Below, piece by piece: positions 20,501 through 25,755 of a DNA stretch of 63,462 nucleotides. The stretch is from VFMC01 sp044238435 (GTDB taxonomy: Bacteria > Actinomycetota > Acidimicrobiia > Acidimicrobiales > Ilumatobacteraceae). Below the pieces are notes generated by a model that was not told where the DNA came from, did no database searches, and saw only the letters and a list, made by a program, of their open reading frames with translations. The translations under genes were made by a program, and so were the position numbers. The stretch spans positions 1-63,462 of the forward strand of contig JBIIDH010000006.1 of NCBI GenBank assembly GCA_044238435.1, given 5' to 3'. How positions within the stretch are numbered: the first letter of the stretch is position 1; every line of letters starts with the position of its first letter.

Positions 20501-22025
20501 CAGCGGTCCGAATCCCGCGGCGGCAGGCGTCGCCGTGACCGAGGTGCTGCCCGCAGGGGTCGAACTCGTCGGCTGGGCAGGGGAGGGCTTCACGTGCCTG
20601 CCGGCCCCCGCCGGGCCCACCTGCACCTACGCGGAGCCGATCGCCGTCGGCGAGACCCGCTCGGTCAGCCTCACCGTCGCTGCTCGACCAGAGGCCTACA
20701 CCGGGTCCGACGGCATCGGCGGCTCGGTGTCGGTGACCGGCCTGAACATCGACCGCAACCCTGGCGACAACGACCTCGAGTATTCGCTGGCGATCGAGCC
20801 GCTCATCGACCTGACGGTCGAGCACTCAACGGTCGAGCGCCTCGTCGTGGGTCGCACCACCTCGTTCCGGTTTGCCGTCGAGAACCTCGGCCCGAACGAT
20901 CCGGTGAGCGATGTCACCCTGCGCAACGACCTTCCCGCTGGTCTCGCGTACACCGACGCGACAGGCGACGACTGGGAGTGCACCACGGCGGGCCAGCGAC
21001 TGGAGTGCTCGTACGGCGGTGCGCTCGGCATCGGCGAACCGCTGCCGGTCGTGGAGGTGGGCGTGCAGGTGCTGTCGACCGATGCCGACGGGATGGAGAA
21101 CGTCAGCGGCGTGTCGGCCACCGACCGCGACGCCGACGCCGCCAACAACGAGGACCGCAGCGTGCTGGTGGTTCGAATGCCCGAGAGCGTGGTGCCCGAG
21201 CCCGTGGTGTCGACCCCGCCCACCACGGCACCGGCCCCGCCCACCACGGAGCCGGCGATCACGGACCCGGTCGAGACCGACCCTGCCGAGACCGACCCTG
21301 CCGAGACACAGCCTGCCGAGACACAGCCTGCCGAGACACAGCCTGCCGAGACACAGCCTGCCGAGACTGCACCTGTCATGACCGAGGCGGCGGATGTGGG
21401 CGGTGCACCGGTGACGTCGACGTCGACGCCGGTCGTCGACGTGGTGTTGGCCAGCGGCGACGACGCGGAACGCGCTCCGAACCTCACCATCGGTATGTAC
21501 CTCGACGGCGCGGCGACGTTCGGTGGGCGTGCGACCTGGCACCTCACTGTCGCCAACACCGGCGCAGGCGACGCCTACGACGTGCTGATGAGCAATGCTC
21601 TGCCGGTTGATCTCGCACCGGTCGACGTGACCGCCACCGGTGGCATCTGCGCCGTCACGGGTCAGCTCGTTCGCTGCTCGTTCGACTCACTGCACCCCGA
21701 CGAGACACGCCAGATCGAGGTGTCGACCCGGGTCGTCGGCCGCGGTGTCGACACGGTTGTGCGGAACTCGGCCTCGGTGTCGGGTACCCGTCCCGAACTG
21801 CGCACCGACGACAACGTCGTCGACGTGGCCACCCGGCTCGGCGCTCCCTCGGGGGTGCGCGGCGCCCAGAACGCAGTCGATCGCGGCGTCGACCTGCCGA
21901 GCGGCTGGGCGCGCCTGTGGGCCACGGTGCTGGGCATCTGCGGAGCGCTCGCCGCCGTGGGGCTGACCTACCGGGTGCTGGTGCGGCCTCGACGGTCGGG
22001 CCGTCGGCGCAGCGCTGCGACCTGA
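11505..22025 (+). CDS. giant membrane-anchored surface protein: GT2/PilZ-like N-terminus plus DUF11 repeats
   Basis: A 3,506-residue protein from GTG 11505 (AGGA before it). Residues 1-60 hold two membrane helices. About 80-290 follow the plan of a cellulose-synthase GT2 domain (LGVRW, a WTGAGSLVV segment, LQSRGW) but the acidic DxD, TED and QxxRW residues are replaced (ITSAST, GTLGA, VARRL), so catalysis is unlikely. Helices near 316-337, 342-362, 420-442 and 452-475 follow. About 479-575 is PilZ-like: RxxxR is present (RSSRR), but D/NxSxxG reads DLGADG. After a helix near 600-620 come about 2,850 extracellular residues: some fourteen DUF11/CARDB-like repeats (VTNNGPSP, LPAGL, WxC marks), a Thr/Pro stalk and a PAETQ stalk. 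A C-terminal helix (about 3471-3492) and basic tail end it. Function unknown; adhesin or surface fibre under intracellular control is inference. Confidence 0.85.
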   Translation: MALSGPRMGRLLGFAAGTTGLVAVALEIVARGQIHWLLFVPAVLLQVFMVVRLGLLVAVSRPLRGDRRPRLSEAQAAKVVAATEVAVIAAGESAPTIRTALVAAVDAVPAGRVLLVSADPRHEELAGRLGVRWCPAEPGWHAGVETAVASASTTFLAITSASTAVVPRTLTALARYIDRRCAWVQTLAVAPEQRRPLEHLDQLLVGPSVDARRAAAWTGAGSLVVVAALRSVGLEQGTLGATIALQSRGWHGRGVRGTLALAQGDPSVSAAAEQSVDTVARRLRVLGTRRSPLWARRVPLDQRLVHLRTLVDDLAGSAYALAVAVAVGALLTGIVPVPVNTTVLLALLITAGLAAAARWMMSSGLLRPGTLLQSAADDLVVSIAALARAIGIGGRRPVAAVEFDNVAGRDQRAAMRTRRGAMVAVVALELALVARAVLSIVGDADGTKGVDLALLVGGVAVLVPLLTAVKLIVRARYLRSSRRAPAPMRALIGPHQAQVVDLGADGIGLVTSAVVDLLSTVTLRLMPGDRAPIDLRGQVVRARSVSGGTLVGVRLIGGIGRRAMDEYVRLWIDRVSRTAIEWPHVQRDAAERVVVRPPGLTFARVATVFTLLTVGVANLPPYGTGVAAPPTGGFTVSVRSSSTVLYGSELTVSVTACNGSASPLYNTAVREVLPVGVSYVAGSASPAPTRTLLNQPTAGSTTLIWQPLADLPVGACVPLSFRVSHNAVPTDNGVLRVGSVVTDGIGVYANTDSTISPQFSAANGTPSSAFLPTQLVASGSISSTIVPITIAKDVTSGSTNVLRGVHAQPLEYRLRVTNNSVAATNAVTVDDYLPAELEFLGCGTVDSSAPGFVEYEGAPRLDVSTPDVTSNCVVPTLVQHESVDPDGAGPIPAGYYTHLRWTLSNLAPSASVTIRYAAGVPNRANAVPPAPTTTVPETTTTVPETTTTVPETTTTVPETTTTVPETTTTELATTTTEAPSTTAGSTTTEAPTTTVAPTTTVAPTTTVAPTTTTTTLFLPTANLENNTGSSTGGAPLTLVNVASVTGTYTGFSPTGAGARQWASSTASITSNDALVTLAACNATPASVGSTTTTGCPNGVSDGGVTTWTLQARTSEYRRLDTAVARTALGDGLAYRAGTARFVIGATTVTAFEPVVASNADGTQSLVWDLAVLLDEPTRAALAEADAAFTVQFDTTTLGTYRASGRPVLVFDRLSATTTLSGVTAGIRADTGGSPTEVTATATASIGSTWANSLAGSGVGALRITPLLGTAAATVAGGEQCAAGDSGVAGDTAPRYRPGDLACLDVAITFPTGVQVRDAEVAVTLPGNAAYQWYRPFDDHTTGSELLVGGTPALGGTVTFRLGTTPSAVPRYTGSGQVFHVLLAVRIQTNPMLNTAGLYTYSGRASGTGTDGTATSQRRDLVVRTVTPNVGVSIGLVNVVRGSSSLGGFPTAGLTSSNVLGRDDVVTLRADIGNAAVQQPDPAVPGTARVEPSGGQVGDALDVRMQVSLPSTMNCSMLSPTDLASNVSATFVLRSGALPLATSPTAALADLTCTGSVFRFTIPLLPAGYDLRVWFSLSVPGDAGSDSWYVPEAGVRQFTDRATTLYVPQSNIDSTLTASANWLSLKQSRSLSTASGSVTRTVTSSVVETGNSASQATIGETVTYTVVLSLPARSAVYQSVASSSLPASLDYVEGTAEVISSPLSPSAFGATGEPTGWDLAETANGWSLTLPSDSTGWRNDGATPIAVTVRYQAVVVDAPGNVAGVALNDAATWRWNTLSGAGPVATKTATATPVTLVEPGLAITRSLGGSAVLLGGSTLSVSLLVVNASGVSKANDLSVTECVPAGLGAPTPVAPAGWSASVGVPGSCAEGGRLLTFTAGTMAPASQAALGYSAALEVPGVAGQQLALSGTMSVWSLPSGASIRRTYQRTTTGTASASIDSVQLSGVSAPGQAARGQSVEQTFTVVVPANTRVFDATATATVASDLTIAGYSAVAPVYGPGCSVPGTVGHTITPSGQAAGWFLGDVVAGAEQCVVTLGLRTTVRSVATLGAELPTTVALAWGLIDRDADRTTLSTSGLDRALTAATLVTVVSPAVTIGRSVDDVDRLVEGGQSVAHTITVANAGNSAAYDIELTEAVPGGLAATDTFGGTCEGAASPVNAGSLTWTLATSGTGLQPGESCTITYRSLLSAATALTDGQTLVSTATVNRYFGVAGDAALPADQQVTYTGQSAAVTLTAVRPTLRIDLTATDGSERVAARLGAPTGWKVVVSNVSTAGPRIAHGVDVVTTLPPNWTFTDVTGISPARCTVMPVLATVEQVQTITWTNLCDLAPGEVLTIDYQATPQLAAVTTPGLVDGAGNRIVHDTSAALSAEDAGGTTLGSAANGAGATLESVDLQVLTTDASAADDGTPGSPGFVLGVAGSYYVDVKNNGPDPVNSVVTVTDTPPAGFVVTSATGTGWACTVAATVVCTNPVPVAVGASLPRITITGVPTDAALNDADGDGNPHTGLVVNQVSVSSGQPDRRSTNDSDSEPTPVRRLSDMAISAAWSPATPLVAGAEVVATITVVANGPSAAVGPVSVVDDLPTGLRLVRVRGTGWNCSASRVGTGYSAEANLNGRIDCSRSLVGVAASTVFDPLEVTVQIDPTSMSATTLSAVVNHANDPEPGNNAVTVSGATSLTSGLTVHVDDGGAQFTVGQRDATVMVVATNQGPSVELGPVLARTDFPVGLVPQRVEAEGWSCTTTNRAVAGGTAARVSCTWVGSDSTPDAVGVGEVLPTIAVVLAVQPAAAVSSDPDSANLVRAETTLTGTATPDAQTDGVDTPVSPQADVTVAVGPADTDPWRVGDTGGYAVVVTNNGPSPEYGPITVSKPIPVGATFVSGRGDGWSCQVDRGAAEVVDVVTCTHGRPAGLGRNEALLAAGESLSPLVIDVAVGPGLLPGASVNPVTVNGTAAVKGATDAVWASVSDQVSVVAVADLSVDRSGEANMLPVGEQATYAVRITNSGPNPAAAGVAVTEVLPAGVELVGWAGEGFTCLPAPAGPTCTYAEPIAVGETRSVSLTVAARPEAYTGSDGIGGSVSVTGLNIDRNPGDNDLEYSLAIEPLIDLTVEHSTVERLVVGRTTSFRFAVENLGPNDPVSDVTLRNDLPAGLAYTDATGDDWECTTAGQRLECSYGGALGIGEPLPVVEVGVQVLSTDADGMENVSGVSATDRDADAANNEDRSVLVVRMPESVVPEPVVSTPPTTAPAPPTTEPAITDPVETDPAETDPAETQPAETQPAETQPAETQPAETAPVMTEAADVGGAPVTSTSTPVVDVVLASGDDAERAPNLTIGMYLDGAATFGGRATWHLTVANTGAGDAYDVLMSNALPVDLAPVDVTATGGICAVTGQLVRCSFDSLHPDETRQIEVSTRVVGRGVDTVVRNSASVSGTRPELRTDDNVVDVATRLGAPSGVRGAQNAVDRGVDLPSGWARLWATVLGICGALAAVGLTYRVLVRPRRSGRRRSAAT
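14307..14411 (+). repeat. five tandem 21-nt units (VPETTTT)
   Basis: Five identical-length units start at 14307, 14328, 14349, 14370 and 14391 and encode VPETTTT. They begin a Thr/Pro-rich stalk of about 85 residues inside the giant protein. Near-identical units suggest copy number can change by slippage. Confidence 0.9.
14484..14537 (+). repeat. three tandem 18-nt units (TVAPTT)
   Basis: Units at 14484, 14502 and 14520 encode T-V-A-P-T-T and continue the same stalk. Such Thr/Pro runs are often O-mannosylated in actinobacterial surface proteins; a polyprenol-phosphate-mannose synthase gene is at 29100. Confidence 0.85.
21264..21368 (+). repeat. seven tandem 15-nt units (DPAET/QPAET)
   Basis: Seven 15-nt units run from 21264, the last four encoding QPAET and nearly identical in DNA. 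They form a second Pro/Glu/Thr linker between the penultimate and last DUF11-like domains of the giant protein. Confidence 0.9.
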
Positions 22026-22047
22026 CCCGGCCCGACGGGCGGATCGA

Positions 22048-23547
22048 TCAGTGATCGACCCAGTCGCGTGATCGCTCCACAGCCCGCAGCCACTGCGCAT
22101 GCAACGCGTCGGCCACGGCGCGCACCTCGGCACCAGCGGGTTCGAACTCGGCATCGAGTTGCCAGCGGGCGGCCAGCGAGTCGAGCGAGGGCCACACCCC
22201 CTCGGCGAGGCCGGCGAGGAACGCTGCGCCGAGTGCCGTGGTCTCCTGGTCTTTCGGACGCCTGACCGTGACGCCGAGTTGGTCGGCCTGGAACTGCATC
22301 AGCAGGTCCATCACCGATGCGCCTCCGTCGACCCGCAGGTCGCGCACCGGCACCCCGGCCACCGCCACCATGGCGTCGACGGCATCGCGGGTCTGGTACG
22401 CCATGGCCTCGACAGTGGCACGGGCGATGTGGGCGCGGGTGGTGCCACGGGTGATGCCGAGGATGGAGCCGCGCGCATAGGGGTCCCACCACGGGCAGCC
22501 GAGGCCGGTGAAGGCCGGCACCAGGTAGACACCGCCGGTGTCGGGCACGCTGCCGGCGAGTTGGCCCACCTCGGCGGCGGAGTCGATGATGGAGAGACCG
22601 TCGCGCAGCCACTGCACAGCGGCTCCGGTGACGAAGATGGCACCCTCGAGGGCGTAGGTGGGGGTGCCGTCGGCCAGGGTCCAGGCGACGGTGGTGAGCA
22701 TGCCCTCGGTGACCGGCGGGCACTGCGCACCGACGTTCATCAGCACGAAACTGCCGGTGCCGTAGGTGTTCTTCACCATGCCGGGCGTGAAGCAGGCCTG
22801 GCCGAACAGTGCGGCCTGCTGGTCGCCGGCGATGCCCGAGATGGGGATACCGGCAGCGATGCCGTCGAGACCACTGGTGACACCGAATCGCCCGCTCGAC
22901 GGGCGCACCTCGGGGAGTGCGTGCATCGGTACGCCCAGCAGGTCGCACATCTCGGCCGACCAGGTAAGGGTGGTGATGTCGAACAGCATGGTGCGGCTGG
23001 CATTCGACGGATCGGTGGCATGCACCGTGCCCCCGGTGAGCTTCCACAGCAACCAGGTGTCGATGGTGCCGATGGCGAGGTCGTCGTCGACCGGGATGTC
23101 GCGGTTGCGGAGCAGCCACTCGATCTTGGTGCCCGAGAAGTAGGGGTCGAGCACCAAACCGGTGCGTTCGCGCACGAGATGCAGTACCCCGGCTGCGGCG
23201 AGTTCCTCGCACCTGGCAGCGGTGCGCCGGTCCTGCCAGACGATTGCCGTGCCGTAGGGGCGGCCGGTGCGCCGACTCCAGGCGAGCACGGTTTCGCGCT
23301 GGTTGGTGATGCCGATCGCGGCGACCGTGGCTCCTCGTTCGTGCACCTGCTGCAGCACGTCGCGGAGCGTGTCGGCGATGCGCTCCCAGATCTCGTCGGC
23401 GTCGTGCTCGACCCAGCCGGGACTAGGGTAGTGCTGGGTGAACTCGCGGTACGACGAACAGGTGGTGTCGTCGGTGAAGACCGCCCTGCTGCGCACGCCG
23501 GTGGTGCCGGCGTCGAGGGCGATGACGCAGGTGGGCTGATCAGACAT
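22048..23547 (-). CDS. glpK: glycerol kinase
   Basis: Phosphorylates glycerol to glycerol-3-phosphate with ATP. The 499-residue length is typical. FGGY-family marks are ALDAGTTGVRS at the N-terminus, ITNQRET, WQDRRTAARC, the second-domain SGIAGDQQAALFGQ and GTGSFVLMN, and a C-terminal DGGAS with TALGAAFLAG. No glycerol facilitator or glycerol-3-phosphate dehydrogenase is nearby. It converges on the giant gene with 22 nt between stops, in which I see no clear terminator. Confidence 0.96.
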   Translation of the reverse strand: MSDQPTCVIALDAGTTGVRSRAVFTDDTTCSSYREFTQHYPSPGWVEHDADEIWERIADTLRDVLQQVHERGATVAAIGITNQRETVLAWSRRTGRPYGTAIVWQDRRTAARCEELAAAGVLHLVRERTGLVLDPYFSGTKIEWLLRNRDIPVDDDLAIGTIDTWLLWKLTGGTVHATDPSNASRTMLFDITTLTWSAEMCDLLGVPMHALPEVRPSSGRFGVTSGLDGIAAGIPISGIAGDQQAALFGQACFTPGMVKNTYGTGSFVLMNVGAQCPPVTEGMLTTVAWTLADGTPTYALEGAIFVTGAAVQWLRDGLSIIDSAAEVGQLAGSVPDTGGVYLVPAFTGLGCPWWDPYARGSILGITRGTTRAHIARATVEAMAYQTRDAVDAMVAVAGVPVRDLRVDGGASVMDLLMQFQADQLGVTVRRPKDQETTALGAAFLAGLAEGVWPSLDSLAARWQLDAEFEPAGAEVRAVADALHAQWLRAVERSRDWVDH

Positions 23548-23555
23548 CGTGCCCG

Positions 23556-23561
23556 ATGGTA
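23556..23561 (-). promoter_or_regulatory. -10 box upstream of glpK
   Basis: On the minus strand TACCAT ends 8 nt before the ATG, fitting the leaderless pattern seen elsewhere in the window. Confidence 0.45.
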
Positions 23562-23587
23562 TCCGTAGCCCGGCTCGTGCCGGAGCG

Positions 23588-23953
23588 TCAGCGGCGCTTG
23601 CGCGACGAAGAGGGTGGGCGGCTCGACCCGCCACCCGCAGTACGACGCGTGGGCGCCGGCTTGGCACGGGGTGCCGATGCGGTGCCGGCGCTGCTGGCGA
23701 CGCGACGCTGTGCATCGCGCTGGCGGGCGTTCTCGCGGGCTTCGCGCAGGGTGGCGCGCTGGTAGCCGAACTTCGCCAGCACCGCCCCGAGGGCCAGGTA
23801 GACCGGACCACTCAGCAGCAGGCCGATGAACGGGCCGGCCGACAGTCGGTCGCGTAGGAACAGCAGGAACACGGCCACCATCACGGCCGTGTAGATGACC
23901 CATTCGCGGATGAGGCGGCGCCACGGCACCGGCCGGTTCGAATCCCACGCCAT
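23588..23953 (-). CDS. small membrane protein with basic tail
   Basis: A 121-residue protein starting at MAWDSNRP (ATG 23953). Two predicted helices (about residues 18-37 and 43-60) are followed by a charged region and a Lys/Arg/Ser/Pro-rich tail ending SSSRKRR, probably cytoplasmic. Length and layout resemble the DUF4229-type actinobacterial membrane proteins, but I am not sure of that assignment. It lies upstream of glpK on the same strand, 40 nt away, and diverges from pfkA. Confidence 0.65.
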   Translation of the reverse strand: MAWDSNRPVPWRRLIREWVIYTAVMVAVFLLFLRDRLSAGPFIGLLLSGPVYLALGAVLAKFGYQRATLREARENARQRDAQRRVASSAGTASAPRAKPAPTRRTAGGGSSRPPSSSRKRR

Positions 23954-24034
23954 GCCCTGTTCTAACACCTCAGGTTCGGGGCATGCCGATCCGAAGGCGG
24001 CAGGGGGCGGCAGGGGGCGGCCGGTGGCTCGTCG

Positions 24035-24040
24035 TACACT
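24035..24040 (+). promoter_or_regulatory. -10 box for a leaderless pfkA transcript
   Basis: TACACT ends 7 nt before the GTG start of pfkA. Confidence 0.5.
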
Positions 24041-24047
24041 CGCAGGC

Positions 24048-25082
24048 GTGCGCGTCGGCATTCTCACCGGTGGGGGCGATTGCCCCGGTCTGAATGCGGT
24101 CATCCGCGCCATCGTGCGCAAGGGCGAGGTCGTCTACGGCGACGAACTGGTCGGCTTCGTCGATGCCTGGGACGGCGTCATCGAGCAGCGCACGATGCCG
24201 CTCGACGTGGCCTCGCTACGCGGCATGCTGCCTCGCGGCGGCACGTTGCTGGGCACGCGTCGGGGCAGTCCGTACGACCGGCCCGACGGCCCCGAGCGTG
24301 TAGCCAGTGCGTTCGACGACCTCGGGCTCGACGCCCTGGTGGTCATCGGTGGCAACGGGTCGTTGAGCGTGGCGTGCCAGTTGCACGCCGACCTCGGTCT
24401 GCCCATCGTGGGCGTGCCGAAGACCATCGACAACGATGTCGTCGGCACCGACATCACCTTCGGGTTCACCACTGCGGTGCAGATCGCCACCGACGCCATC
24501 GACCGCCTGCACACCACCGCCGAGAGCCATGACCGGGTGATGGTGGTCGAGGTGATGGGCAGGCACTCCGGGTGGATCGCCACCCACGCCGGTATCGCCG
24601 GCGGTGCCACGGTCATCCTCATCCCCGAGCAGCCGTTCGACATGGCGGAGGTGTGCGCCATCTTGCAGCGGCGGCACGATCGTGGCCGCTATGCATCCAT
24701 CGTCGTGGTCGCCGAAGGCGCCGAACCGGCTGCTGGTACGTTGCCGGTGGCCGACAAGCAGTACGACCAGTTCGGTCATGTCCGCCTCGGTGGTATCGCC
24801 GAATCGATCGCCCGCGAGATCGAGCACCGCACCGGCTTCGAGTCGCGTGTCGTGCTGCTCGGCCACGTGCAGCGGGGTGGTACACCGACGGCGTTCGATC
24901 GGGTGCTGTCCACCCGTTACGGCGTGGCAGCGATCGATGCGGTGCACCACTCGGAGTGGGGCATGATGGCGGCGGCACGGGGCAACGACATCGTGATGGT
25001 GCCGCTGGCCGACACCGTGGGTCGCACCCGTCCGGTCGACCTGCACCTCTACCGCGACATCGCCTCGGTGTTCTTCGGCTGA
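24048..25082 (+). CDS. pfkA: 6-phosphofructokinase (PfkA family, group III-like)
   Basis: Phosphorylates fructose-6-phosphate in glycolysis. The 344-residue protein has GGDCPGLNAVIRA, the catalytic PKTIDND, MGRHSGW and GHVQRGG. At the phosphoryl-donor site it reads GGNGS with Lys in PKTIDND. Gly at the second donor position with this Lys is the combination of actinobacterial ATP-using group III enzymes, whereas Asp there marks pyrophosphate users. The preceding residue, normally Asp or Glu (GGDGS/GGEGT) and a magnesium ligand, is Asn here, which is unusual. It starts at GTG 24048 with no leader and converges on the GerMN lipoprotein gene with 7 nt between stops. Confidence 0.93.
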   Translation: MRVGILTGGGDCPGLNAVIRAIVRKGEVVYGDELVGFVDAWDGVIEQRTMPLDVASLRGMLPRGGTLLGTRRGSPYDRPDGPERVASAFDDLGLDALVVIGGNGSLSVACQLHADLGLPIVGVPKTIDNDVVGTDITFGFTTAVQIATDAIDRLHTTAESHDRVMVVEVMGRHSGWIATHAGIAGGATVILIPEQPFDMAEVCAILQRRHDRGRYASIVVVAEGAEPAAGTLPVADKQYDQFGHVRLGGIAESIAREIEHRTGFESRVVLLGHVQRGGTPTAFDRVLSTRYGVAAIDAVHHSEWGMMAAARGNDIVMVPLADTVGRTRPVDLHLYRDIASVFFG

Positions 25083-25089
25083 CGCAGCG

Positions 25090-25755
25090 TCAGCCCCCGG
25101 TCGTGGGCGTGGTCGGTGATGCGGGCGGGGTGCTCTCCAGCAGGCCCGGGTAGTCGTACACGGTGAGAGGCCCCGACACCGGTTCGCCGTTGCCGGCGGG
25201 CCAACGGCCCTCCTCTCCGTCGACGGTGACGAGTACCGACGAGATGTCGGGGAGCGGGTCGATGCTGTACACGAGTTGCGCCAGTGCCAGCGGCAGGTCG
25301 TCGGCGACGACGTCGCGGATGTCGGCCGACAGATCGATCGCCAGGACGCCGCCGTCGCGCACCTCCACCTGGTTCACGACCAACGATGCCGGCAGCATGC
25401 TTCGATAGCCGTCGTCGACCTCGTCGGCGCTGGGCCCCGCCAGCACGGCCTCCACCACGGCGCGCGGATCGTCGCCGGTGTCGCGGGCGACTGCATCCAG
25501 GCGGTCGAGCTGCCCGGGGGCGACGAGGAAGATGCTCTCGGCGCCGCTGGCTGCGCCTCGAGTGGCGGCGTCGGTGATCGGTGTCGCCGCCCGCGGTTCG
25601 ATGTCGCGTGGCGAGTCGTCGGTGGCGATACCGCATCCGGCGGCGACGAGCGACGACACGGCGGCGACTCCGAGTCTCCGAGCGATTGCGGGTCTCCGAG
25701 CGATTGCGGGCCTCCGAGCGATTGCGGGCCGAGGACTTGGTGCAGAAGGGTTCAT
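25090..25755 (-). CDS. short LpqB-like lipoprotein with GerMN domain
   Basis: A 221-residue secreted lipoprotein, third gene of the mtrA-mtrB operon (start overlaps the mtrB stop by 4 nt). The lipobox is LVAAGC near residue 39, after an unusually long basic n-region made of three RPAIAR repeats. Residues about 75-195 match a GerMN domain (IFLVAPGQLDRL, DDPRAVVEAVLAGP, AIDLS, LVYSIDPLPD). In mycobacteria and streptomycetes the gene after mtrB is lpqB, whose product modulates MtrB, but LpqB has a long C-terminal beta-propeller (about 580 residues in all) that is missing here. A role as extracytoplasmic partner of MtrB is inferred from position. Confidence 0.82.
   Translation of the reverse strand: MNPSAPSPRPAIARRPAIARRPAIARRLGVAAVSSLVAAGCGIATDDSPRDIEPRAATPITDAATRGAASGAESIFLVAPGQLDRLDAVARDTGDDPRAVVEAVLAGPSADEVDDGYRSMLPASLVVNQVEVRDGGVLAIDLSADIRDVVADDLPLALAQLVYSIDPLPDISSVLVTVDGEEGRWPAGNGEPVSGPLTVYDYPGLLESTPPASPTTPTTGG
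25681..25734 (-). repeat. three tandem 18-nt units in the lipoprotein signal region
   Basis: Units at 25681, 25699 and 25717 differ by single bases and encode RPAIAR three times in the n-region of the signal peptide. This looks like a recent slippage expansion that adds positive charge before the hydrophobic core. Confidence 0.85.

Noticed and set aside
11505..22025. The giant gene as an assembly fusion of two genes
   Set aside because: The frame is unbroken for 10.5 kb, codon use is uniform, and a membrane helix at the join (about residues 600-620) makes topological sense.
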